From Ischnura elegans (Eukaryota; Arthropoda; Insecta; Odonata; Coenagrionidae): DNA of 64,000 nt. The stretch lies in assembly GCF_921293095.1 (NCBI RefSeq), contig NC_060253.1, positions 79,955,992 to 80,019,991 on the forward strand. Direction: 5' to 3'. The translations under genes were made by a program, and so were the position numbers. Position 1 is the first letter of the stretch. The number at the start of each line of letters is the position of its first letter. The notes beneath the pieces are model-generated. The model saw only the letters and a program-made list of their open reading frames with translations. It was not told the origin of the DNA and made no database searches. This document shows, piece by piece, positions 12,525 through 22,399 of the stretch.

Positions 12525-12825
12525 CAGAATAGGGATATGATAGGGATGGAAGGAGAAGAGAAACAGCGGCTTCTCTACATGGAAATAATATTTATCCTTT
12601 CATTGTCATGATATATTTTAAACTTAGCATATATATTTTAAACTAGCTTACGATATTTCGTTGTATCTAAGGAGGATACAGAAACATTATTCACGGAAAT
12701 CGCTAGTTTTGTTTGATGATATCTAATTAACCAGAAATGTGTAAATATGTCCCGGGTCTGAGGAGGTTAGGCAATACTTACGATTTCTACTTCGTTGGAG
12801 AAGTTGGATGAAGAGAACAGGGGGA
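12525..12825 (+). repeat. Degenerate continuation of the 149-bp array
   Basis: Right of the MITE, GGAAATAATATTTATCCTTTC (shared core GGAAATAATATT), TTACGATATTTCGTTGTATC and, after a ~90-base unrelated stretch, GGCAATACTTACG and TTCGTTGGAGAAGTTGG recur in the order seen in the intact units. It represents about one broken unit. Confidence 0.65.
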
Positions 12826-12884
12826 AAGGAGAAGAGAAAAAAGAGGAACAGCGACCAAGGCTGCTCTTTTTCTCCTCTCTTGGA

Positions 12885-13090
12885 ATTGGTCCCCATGGAC
12901 CCACTAGGGTATCTCCCTGCTCTCCTTTCCCCCTCCTTCTTTCTTTCTCAATCCCCCCTCTCCTTCCACCACTTCCTCCTCCCTTTATCTTTCACCTCAA
13001 CCACTCTCTCTCTCTCTATCTACCCCACTACCTCTCTTTTTCTCTTCCCGCCCCTAAGAACCTACCTCCCTCCCTCTCCAACAGTCCCCA
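12885..13090 (+). repeat. Pyrimidine-rich block between two satellite arrays
   Basis: CTCTCTCTCTCT and CCCTCC words dominate. The two overlapping 115-codon plus frames are Ser/Pro/Leu low-complexity peptides, with no support as genes. Confidence 0.75.
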
Positions 13091-13224
13091 CGAACGTTCT
13101 AATTCCGCGCACAGAGGATTCCCTTGTTCTCGCTCGCACTGAAGGTCTCTCGCGCTAGCATTTGTCCCCGTGTGTGACCCGCCCATTTCCGGAGCACTTT
13201 TTCAAGGTGAGGGGAATGGAGGGA

Positions 13225-13765
13225 GGAGACAGAATGCAGGACCCAACGTCGACTCAAATATTTTGTACGTTCTATATTGGGTACGGATAACTAAATAACG
13301 GACAAGATTCCAGAAGAATCAGCTAGACTGACAGGACGCAGGACCTGCCGTCGGCTAAAAAATTTTGTACGTTCTAGAGTGCATACGAATTACTAAATAA
13401 CAGAAAAGATTTCAGAAATAACTAGACTAACAATGCAAGACCTACCGTCGACACAATACTTGTGTACCTACGCTCTAAATTGGGTGCGAATATCTAAATA
13501 ACGGACAAGACTTCATAAGCACCAACTTAGTTGACAGTCTAGGAAGCAGAATGCAGGATGTACCTTCGACTCAATGTACCTTCTATAGTGGATATGTAGA
13601 ATTAAATAACGGACAAGATTTCAGTGGGAACAACTAGGCTTGAATTCTAGTCTTACCTAGGAATGCAGGACCTAGTGCCGGCTCAAATGTTTTGTACACT
13701 CTAGATTGGATACGAGTAACTTAATAAAATAGATTTCAGACGAACCATCTAGGCTACATTATTGT
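13225..13765 (+). repeat. ~105-bp tandem repeat array, five units
   Basis: GCAGGA (or GCAAGA) landmarks at 13236, 13338, 13435, 13553 and 13665 give spacings of 102, 97, 118 and 112 bases. Units share ATGCAGGACC, a CGTCGRCT-like stretch, TTTTGTACGTTCTA, GGGTACGNAT, CTAAATAACGGACAAGA and TTCAGAAGNANC-CTAG. It has no similarity to the 149-bp array 1 kb upstream. No open frame spans the units. Confidence 0.85.
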
Positions 13766-15640
13766 TTAATTCTACGTCCTTCAAAGTTATATTTTAACTT
13801 GAGAAAGCTACCTTAGTGTTTTTGTTGAGGTTGTAACTAAAGATGTACCCGTTTCCTACCTGTGTTTTAGCGAAGAACCGAACTTTACCGATCTCATTAG
13901 TATCAAAGCAATCATTCAAATCGAATATGAGTAAAGTTTTTACAAATACCAGCCTTAGCATTTCATTGAATGAATTTGGCGTTTTAATCTTTTTCGGAAA
14001 AAATCTGTAATTTTGTTGGTAAAACTAAGACATTTCAAAACTTATTTTTTTCTTGTCAGAGTAACACTTGTAAATGTGATATGTAAATGCCTACACTGCT
14101 TGCACGAGAATTTATTTTACATGCAAAGGAAATTTCGGCTCAAAATGAGTTTCACCGGCAAGCAATCCTTATGGGCTGAAAGTAAATAATCCTTGATGGG
14201 TGGACGCGCTCCTCCTCGGCAGGCAGTCTGTGACAAGCGACTACCCTAGTTGGAGAGGGCAGGAGCGGTGGCGGCGGGTGAAATAGTAGGGTGGAATTTT
14301 AGGGAGAAAACGCCGAAGTCTCAGTGGGTTGGGTGGGCGTAGTTGGATTTTTGCACCTTTCCTCTTCCCATCCACTTGCATTCCTTTGTCCTTCGGCGAC
14401 TTATGTATTCCACTCCATACCTCCACTTCGTTCTCGGACACGCGAAAAAAAAACAGTTTCCTAACGGAAAAAGGATCCTAAATAGGTGTTTATTTTAAAA
14501 GTCCGATTCGTGTTTTCCTTTTTCCGTTTCCCATCCAATCCTCGTCCATCGTTCTCCCTGTTTATCATTCGCTCGATCGCAGTTTATTGCTCGGTGGGCC
14601 TCGCTAATTTCTTCTCCCCTTGGTCAACTTCTTCGTCCGCCTGCGCAGGTGGTAGGCTTTGACCCAAGGGTACGATCTGCGTTTTTTTAAACTCAGCCTC
14701 ACTCCCTAAGATACATTATTCCAGTTAAATGGTTAAATAAATCAAAATTAACACAATCAAGACTTTTTAACAAACAAAAAACAAAATATTACAATAATTC
14801 GAGTAGCTTTTTGACTTACATGTACGTACTATAATGTCGCTTGAAACATATGCAATGCATATTATATCACCGTACTTGGGAAGGATACCCAACCCGCGTA
14901 TGAAGTTCTTTGGGTTACTGGTAGTTTCATAGGAATGTTCGTTGTACGTATGCCGCAAAAGTTTCATTTGAGTAACCATGTCTATAATGCTTTTAAGTAC
15001 CAATAACAGTTGGGAGATTATGCTTACAAGTATCATAATTTTTCCATATTATTGATTCCATTTCATAACCAGACATATAGTAATGAATGAGCACAAGAAA
15101 GAATAATTCCCAGAGAGCGCAGTCCAGTGCTCAGAAGTATCAAAATATTAGTTTCAGATTTTCTTTGTTTTTCAATTATTCAGTAACCTTCTTGCAAAAA
15201 GCTTCTTTCGACTGAATTTTACCTTGGTTCATTGAGTACCACCATCGTTATCTGTTTATTTCACAAAAATCGCATCAGATGAACTTCATACGGAGATGTA
15301 TAATCGGAAATGTAGTGATTCGATAACTTAATCACAATCAATACGGGGAAGTTGTTTGATCCAATCTTTGCCAATTGTAAGGTATACTCACAAGGACAAT
15401 TTCCATCCGTGATATTCGTAATGTGAATTCCAATAAAAGATACCGCCGCTGTTGCATCGCACCCTGGGTGAAATACAGAGCGCATTATAACGAACAATGA
15501 AACCTTTACCCGGATGAAGGAGGGATGAGGGAGATGCAGAAGTAACCGTTATGGGATTCGAAGCCAAAACAGCCCGGAAAAGTGGTCGTTGGCGGGGATT
15601 GTTCTTAAAAACTTCTTCCATCTGGATCTCAGAAAACTCG
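13766..15640. other. Non-coding stretch
   Basis: Mostly AT-rich, with a GC-richer patch at 14180-14660. No repeat or gene is recognised. Confidence 0.5.
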
Positions 15641-15649
15641 TTACTCTAT

Positions 15650-16050
15650 TCATGTCGGTGGGGCAAAGCCCTCTTTCCCTTCCCAACCATCACCCGCCCC
15701 TTTGCCACCCCTGAAAAGCGCCCATCCGCTGTCCTGCTTGCCGCCGGCCGGCCCTATTGAATCTTCCGTCTTGTGAAGGGAGGGTCGAGGGCCGTGGATG
15801 AGCGGAGGGGGTGAGGTAGAAACGTCGAAAGCCTTGGTTGGAAACTTTGTTGGAAAAGGGAGGATTCGGGAGACAATGGTCGGGAGGCAGGGTGGGGGAG
15901 GGGAGGGGAGGAAGGAGGTGGGGGAAGGTATTTGAGGGTGGTTGAATGGAGGAGTGGTGAATGGGGAAGATGAAGGTGGAAGGATCTTCTTATGCGGCGG
16001 AAGGAAGGAGTGGAGATGGATGGTGGAGGTGAGGATGGGAAACGACCTGA
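15650..16050 (+). repeat. CT-rich to GA-rich polarity switch
   Basis: The plus strand is CT-rich at 15660-15755 and changes abruptly at about 15770 to GA-rich up to 16050. The centre holds a GCCGGCCGGCCC CpG cluster. The 114-codon minus frame is a Ser/Pro low-complexity shadow. Confidence 0.65.
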
Positions 16051-18320
16051 GTTACGTGATTGTATTAATGGAGACTGAGATACATGCAATATTATCATGC
16101 TATAGGAAGGAGTTGTAGTAACAGCTAATACTATAGATTAATTTGATTGAAAGATTAATCAAATTCGTCGAAGGTAGACATCGGAAATTAGTAACCAGCT
16201 GAATCCGTGAATTACAAAATTTTAGTAGTCCATTCAGGTAAGCATAAAATCCGAAAATACGAGTTTGATGTGGTGGAATTTTGAAATAAACACTTGCAGT
16301 AATTGTGGGAAAATGTTTGTGCCAATAAATTCAGCTAAATTTTGAGGCACGGCAATGTTTCTTTACAATAAGTATATCACAGCTATCATGTCGAGTTTTT
16401 GCCTTATGAGTAGATGTAATACTTATATTTAGTATGCAAGGTATGCAAAAGTTTGTTCTATATCTTTGCGAAAAGGTACTGTGTCGTTTTTGAATGTATG
16501 GCTTCAATGGTAAGGATTGGCATCACTCCAAAAATTACTCAAATCATGATTTTCTGCGGTGGTGCAAACAGATAACGACTGGGGGAGGATGAGTTTCTTT
16601 AAAACAGTTCATCTATCATGAAGTATCAAGAATATTTTTTGAAAACTTTTTTTTACAATGAAAAAATATCGATAAATAATTGACTGGAATAAAAAAAACC
16701 CTTAGGAAGACCTTATTAACGGACGCGTTAAATGGACGTGTTACAATTGAACACCAGTTATTCGTAACAAGTGAGGTGAGAGATCACCGTTAAAGCTAAC
16801 ATGACCTGTGGTAACAAATATCACATTCAGGGAAGACATAAGTTTATGCATATTTGTAACTGAGATTTTCAATGCATCCAGGGAATTAATTTCTGTGTTT
16901 ACACCGAGATTTTTCGCTATATTTAGAAGATGTGCTTGATGAGCTTCATTATGCCCAGTACATTCGTAACTGATCTCTCACTGGTTCATGATGCGTAGAC
17001 GTTTAATATTTTTAACTTGGTTACACAGTGGATGTAACCTGATTATATTGGGGCAAAATATATTTCAGCCAATAATTTCAGAAACTTTGTTTGATAGTAA
17101 CAACTCTCTATTACATCACCTACAAAGCAGGAACTTGGGTGAAGAGGTTTGATTCATTTCAGAATGAAACGAGCTGTCTTGAGACTTTTCCGTAATGTAA
17201 AGGCTATTGTACTCATCGAGTGTCTATTGACTTAGAAGTAAAAACCTGAATATAATACACAGCTTACAACTGGGAGACATAGAATTAGCTCTCTCTCCAA
17301 TTCAACAGGATACCTACGTAAAAGAAACACTGGTATGAAATCGGGGAAGCTCACCCCAGTCTTCATGCGGATTCCCAAAAACTCCCGCAGGAGGAAGTTA
17401 CGGCGGCACTCGCGCATGAAAAGACCCGACTAAGGAATAATCGCACGGGAACCTTTTTGCGGTGCTCCGGGCCCGAGCGAGGGTTTTTCGTATTTTTAAG
17501 GGAAAAATAAGTCCAGGTGAAAAATAAGTCGGTGGCTCATGAGAGGGAAGAGGACAGGAAACTGTGCGGCGGGATTAATAAAAGGACCGTTTCGGAGTAA
17601 GAGCAAAGGATGGAGAAAGAATGGGAAGAGATATAGAGAGAAAGGAGAACTCCTGGTCAGACAATGGAAACCGTGAAGCAGTTCGCTTGAGGAAAAAAGA
17701 AGGGAACGTTTAGCGTTTTCAGACCCTTCACAGGGTGCCTTTTGTGCCAGCAGTGGGGATTATCTTCTCCCCCTTTACCCCGCTGTACCCATCTAGGAAC
17801 CGGGAGAAAAAGTTCTTTTCATCGGGATGAGCTGAAAAGTCCATCTTGACGAAGAAAGTGGATACATGGTTGCGACGTGTGGGCATATAATTCTCGGTCT
17901 GAGGGTCGGCTTCCCTCCTATAAGAATCTACCCTCGCGACCTCTTTCAATTTCCGAAATATGCAGGCGGATACATCGTAGAATTCGAGGCAAATATACGG
18001 AAATCTAGATAAGGATGCTCTCGAGTTCCGTTGATGCTTTCCACGATGAGTACTCTTGAGGCCCTGGGTGGTTCTGGTGGTCTGTTCGTTAGTGGCAGCT
18101 GCATCCACCAAGGTGAGATGGCTAGAGGCAATGTTGCCACTGAGTCCAGGAGAAATCCAAAGGGATTCAACCTCTGAGGTTTTATTGTGACTTGTCCCGG
18201 TAACGCCTGAATTAAAATTTTCATCCGAACGTAATATTCAATTTTTAAAATCAATTAAATTCTTATTAATTAGGTTCAATTTTTATACTTTTAGCACTAG
18301 TAGTCTTGAGGATGCAGTCT
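16051..18320. other. Mostly non-coding; GC-richer patch at 17400-18180
   Basis: Two overlapping minus frames of 127 and 102 codons lie at 17728-18254, in balanced composition, but no known motif or splice site was confirmed. At 16771-16783 and 16973-16986 GGTGAGAGATCAC and TGATCTCTCACTGG form a loose inverted pair. Otherwise nothing is seen. Confidence 0.4.
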
Positions 18321-18321
18321 C

Positions 18322-18357
18322 GTACCATGTGGTAACGCTTGGCCCTTAAGGGGTTAA
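18322..18357 (-). repeat. TTAA-ended palindromic motif, copy 1
   Basis: On the minus strand it reads TTAACCCCTTAAGGGCC, AAGCGTTACCACATGG and TAC. It matches the copy at 18600-18635 in the same orientation. The outer TTAACCC resembles the end of TTAA-target (piggyBac-like) elements. The two copies enclose about 240 bases of AT-rich DNA. Confidence 0.55.
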
Positions 18358-18599
18358 AAAATCGAAATGAAATAAGCATTTAGAATTTTACATTTTAATG
18401 CCAATAAAGTTAAATATTTTCTATTTTTCGCAAAAAAAAGATTCATTTCATTCTAAATTACTCTAAAATGTCAAATCTTGCTCATAAAAACAAAATGTTC
18501 TGAAAAACGTAATTATAAATATGCTTATCTGTTTAAAAACCTCAAAATGCCAAACAAATTACAATAAATAACAAAAAAGGTACGTTTAGTATTGCGCTT

Positions 18600-18635
18600 G
18601 TACCATATGGTACCGCTAGGCATTAGCGGGTTAAA
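18600..18635 (-). repeat. TTAA-ended palindromic motif, copy 2
   Basis: On the minus strand it reads TTTAACCCGCTAATGCC, TAGCGGTACCATATGG and TAC; it contains the perfect 14-base palindrome GTACCATATGGTAC (18600-18613). It is in direct, not inverted, orientation to copy 1, so the pair is not a simple MITE. Confidence 0.55.
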
Positions 18636-19352
18636 TGAAACAAAAAAATGCCTCGGGTGAAGGATTTATGTTACTAAAAATTTAATAAGCCCGGTAGAAT
18701 TAACCGCACATTTCATTACATAGTACGGGAGGTGATTTCAATATTTCAAGGATATTGTCATCCTACAGTAGGTACATAAATTATTTGTGCATGATCGCTA
18801 ACTCATTATTATCACAAGCGGTGATAAATACCCTAAAATAAAATGGAAAACGATAGTGTTAAATAAACAATGTAATTATTATTCCAACGTTAAGATGAAG
18901 GACGAAGAGAGGCTGCAAATATTCAGTCCTGACTTGCCTAACTTTCAGCCCTGACTTTGTACTGCAGCATTTTTGATTCTATTCTGTATTAACAGAATAA
19001 GTTCGGCCTTTTATCCCTTTTCTATTTCAAATTACGGTTTTCCGATTGGCTGAATTTCTTTTACTCTTCTGATCAGATTCTTTACAACTATAGCTAAGAG
19101 AGTTTATAGAATGTGAGTAACATGAAAAATATGAATTACCAGCTTTTATAGATTACGTGGAACTGATAATTTGGTGCAAAAAACTTTAATTATAAATATT
19201 ATGAATGGAATATTTCATGTTATCGATCGGCTCTTGTTACTAATTACTGATTACGGGATTGCTTTCTCTGTCGTAAGCAAAAACCTTTTATGTTGATTAA
19301 AATTCTTAAAATTATTTAATTACTTAACTTTATAATTCGTTTTTGTTTACAG

Positions 19353-19463
19353 AAATGGATAAGGCGAGCCAGGGAAGGGTCGAGAGGATGGGTTCTTCTT
19401 CGCCGGAGCCTGTGCCGACAACTGCTGAAGCGCTGGCTATGATCAACAGACAAGCCTATGCTG
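19353..19463 (+). CDS. Candidate coding exon of an unidentified gene
   Basis: The segment follows a pyrimidine-rich tract ending TTTGTTTACAG, a good 3' splice site, and ends at CTG|GTGAGTG, a near-consensus 5' splice site. The first ATG is at 19355, two bases inside the exon. From there 36 codons plus one base are open, beginning MDKASQGRVERMGSSSPEPV and ending in MINRQAYA before the donor, so the exon ends in phase 1. Reading on into the intron meets TGA at once (GGT GAG TGA), as expected for an exon. Its GC content is clearly above the AT-rich flanks, and the peptide is Ser/Pro-rich in the middle with no low-complexity bias. It could be a first coding exon behind a 5'UTR exon, or an internal exon entered in another phase. 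I do not recognise the family. No partner exon is evident in the window, so neighbouring exons probably lie far away, implying introns of tens of kb. Confidence 0.6.
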
Positions 19464-20840
19464 GTGAGTGATAAAGGACTTATCAATTTTTCGCCATTTA
19501 GAGTGGTGCAATACATTGGTGTGCATTGCTTTTAGCCTCCCGATCATGTTTATGCAGGGAAATGTATTTGTATATTTTATATTGAATAAGTATGCTACTA
19601 TGGATGCGATAGAACCTCTTCCGTTGAATTCTTGATTAAGAGTTCACTGATACCTATTTGTAATCCAGATTATTGCAGTGAATCGAAGTGATTAGGAAAT
19701 GAAATAAATATATTATTTCAGCCTTTATGAGTAATTCCGTATTTAATTTCATAAACAGGGATAATTTTTGTGTTAACCACAAAATGTTTGAACCTTTACC
19801 GTCGTTTGTAGTAACTTTTTACTTAAATGAAAACATACATATGACTGCGAGATACAGATAATCGTTTAAGAAAGGAAAACCGTTAATTTATTATTATCCG
19901 CAATAATTTCAAATGCCAGCATTCATGATGCAGGGATCACTCTTGTGTAATATACATGGATGAGGATTCTTTACGTCCGGTAATTGTATGGCAGTTTCTG
20001 GTACCCTACCTCAACATTTCCATTCTTGTGCATGTTGCCATGACACACTGGTTTGGTAAGGTTAACACTATGCAGCGCCTTAAATAGAGGTACTTGTGAA
20101 GCTGGGTATCTAGTTTTGAAAGATTTGAAGATAAATCTGGTATGTTGCGAATCAGGTTGCCATAGCCAAAGTTAAATCAAGTACAAAGGGTCGCAGAAGC
20201 GAACTATCTATTGTGTGTCATACCAGGTACATCTTTATGCCGGTCTAAAATATGTCACTCTCAAATATATGGATACTGGTTCAGATATGAGAGAATCCAT
20301 GGAATAATCATATCTAAATTGAAAAAAATAAAACTTTAAAATATGCATTGCGATTTTTACGAGTAAACAAGGAATCGAATGAATAACTATAATCGGCTAC
20401 TTTCTTTTCTTTAACGCCGTAAGGCTTAGAAGCGGTTTTAACTTTCAAATTTTCATAACTACTCCATGGATGATGAGTAAAACATTCTATATATTTGTAA
20501 TTTTGAATTTGAAAATTACTTAAAAACTGACGGGTGACCTATTTTATTGATATATTTAACGGATATAATATAGATTACTTAAAGATTGTTCAAGAAGTAA
20601 TCATTGTGTTTTGGAAAATACGAGGCTCAATACATCATTACGAACTATCATACAATACATCATTTCATAAATTAAACAATTCAGTTATATTATCAAATAA
20701 CTGAATTTTGTAATACCGTGACGCGAATTTGAGGCGAAAAATATGGGGTTACGTCGTTTTCCTCTCTGGGATAAATGAGTAGCATTCATTTGCGCTACCT
20801 CCCAGTTTTCTCTTGCAGCTGATCTTGTTATCCCAGCTGC
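19464..20840 (+). other. Putative intron start and AT-rich DNA
   Basis: It begins with the GTGAGTG donor of the 19353-19463 exon. No further exon is seen before the SINE-containing block at 21 kb. Confidence 0.45.
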
Positions 20841-21059
20841 CTTTATTTGCAGTTCGGTGAGACTCTCGCACCATATCAAGTATCGGCAGCAAAAGCTGCC
20901 CCGCTTACACCTTGGTCTCCATCACGGCATGTGCGCACACATACGCAAGTCGAGAGAAAACCCAGCGACATTGTTTACCCCCCTCAGCCCCCCAAAAAAA
21001 AAATTGCGCGGAGACCGCCGTCTACAGAGTCCCATCCTGTCAGAATGCCCTGCGGACTT

Positions 21060-21200
21060 GTTTGGACGAAACACAAAAAAATAAAGTTGCAGCAACCAGG
21101 TCACTCGGAAGGGTTGATAAACCTGCCCCGTGACGGGATGCAAACCCCAGACCTCCGGAGCGCGAAATCCAGCACTCCAACCGACTGCTCGGGAGCTTCC
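21060..21200 (-). mobile_element. tRNA-derived SINE of a second family
   Basis: On the minus strand a box A-like AGCAGTCGGTTGGAGTGC lies at 21172-21189 and a box B-like GGTTTGCATCC at 21137-21147, with tRNA-like spacing and a TCCCGTCACGGGG stem context after box B. A T-rich run follows at about 21077-21084 on the minus strand. The head differs from the SINEs at 4.4 and 41.1 kb. It overlaps a 351-codon plus-strand open frame, which is one reason to reject that frame as a gene. The 3' limit is not clear. Confidence 0.6.
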
Positions 21201-21429
21201 TATTCGTTTTTCTCCCTGTCGAATTCTTTAGTTGTGCACACCCGAGTGGTCTCGGGCGGGCTTTCTTCCTTCGCTGCCGGGATTAGTCTGACCCTTGTTG
21301 ATTCCCGCGGATTATATTCTCTTAAAACCCCTGCGGTCCTCAAAGAAGACAGAAGGACAGGGTTGAGAGGAGGGGAAGAAGAAAAAATCATTACGGAGAC
21401 CGGTTTCCGCGTATTATTCTCCTTCGGTG

Positions 21430-21720
21430 TCTCTACCTCAGGTCTACCCCTCCCTTCCTCACCTTCTCTTGCCTTTTGTCTCGCACCAACGGACGTGCGG
21501 AAGGGAAATGGGCGAATTCTTTTGTCAAAGGACTCATACCTTACTTTCATCCTCTTCCAACTTCTCCCTCCTTCCATTTCTCCACCCTTGTCTCTCCCTA
21601 TGCGACCTTGCCGGATCCCCAGTTTCGCCATTCTACCCTCTCGCCATTGTTGTATTTTTCGCGTCTCCGAGTCGTTTGGGACTCCCGATAATTTTTCATA
21701 TCCTCTTCTTTTCGGCCGCT
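21430..21720 (+). repeat. Pyrimidine-rich block
   Basis: CT-rich plus strand that forms the 3' half of a 351-codon open frame and shadows in two other frames. The bias explains the missing stops. Confidence 0.6.
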
Positions 21721-22099
21721 CATTGGGGTCCGCAGACTTGTTTCCGGTCTGTGTTTGTCTCAAGGGTGTTTTTAAATATTTTTTTTCGGCGGCATTGTCT
21801 GAAATTCGAACGGTTTTCGCGTCCATTTGGTCCTCTCCTTTGGTCTTCCTTTTTCGTTACATTCCCAGGATTGAAGCCATGAGTATGCTCGACCGGGAAT
21901 GACGATGAGGTCAACGTTTAATTTCGGCTGAGTGCGTATAGGAGAGAGCACTCGAGGCAAAAACTTTTTTTTGTATTGTTCTTTGGTTGCTGAGGGAAAT
22001 AAACTCAGTGGGAACGTTTTATTTGTGATGTGCTGACAGCGATTTAACCTGAGGAAAACATCGTTCTCCCATTTGAAGTTAAGACTTAACTGACTTGAT

Positions 22100-22386
22100 C
22101 TGTGTGTTTGAGAATTTTGGTAAAATATTTCTGTTTTTGATGCATTTTTCTATTTTTTGACGCCATCGATTGATTTTATCATGGTTTATGCTGGAGATAA
22201 TGGGTCTAAACAACATCTTGAGTCTTTCATTCGGACGGGAAATATCAATGTTTGTGAATTTGAGTAATATATTTCGGTTTTTGATCCAGTTTTCTATTTT
22301 ATGACTCCATCGATTGATTTTATTACGATATATGCTGGAGGTAATGAGTGTAACCAACGTCTTGAGTCTCTTATTCGGACGAGTGG
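22100..22386 (+). repeat. Two tandem copies of a ~144-bp unit
   Basis: CATCGATTGATTTTAT occurs at 22164 and 22308, 144 bases apart. Flanking blocks also repeat: TTTTGATNCANTTTTCTATTTT, TATGCTGGAGNTAATG, AACNNCNTCTTGAGTC and ATTCGGACG. The antisense open frame here is only a by-product of the duplication. Confidence 0.8.
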
Positions 22387-22399
22387 CGTGAGGTTTGTT

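Noticed and set aside
20847..21902. 351-codon plus open frame, the longest in the window
   Set aside because: Its first third runs through a tRNA-derived SINE on the other strand and the rest is CT-rich low-complexity DNA. A 208-codon antisense frame overlaps it. No domain is recognisable.
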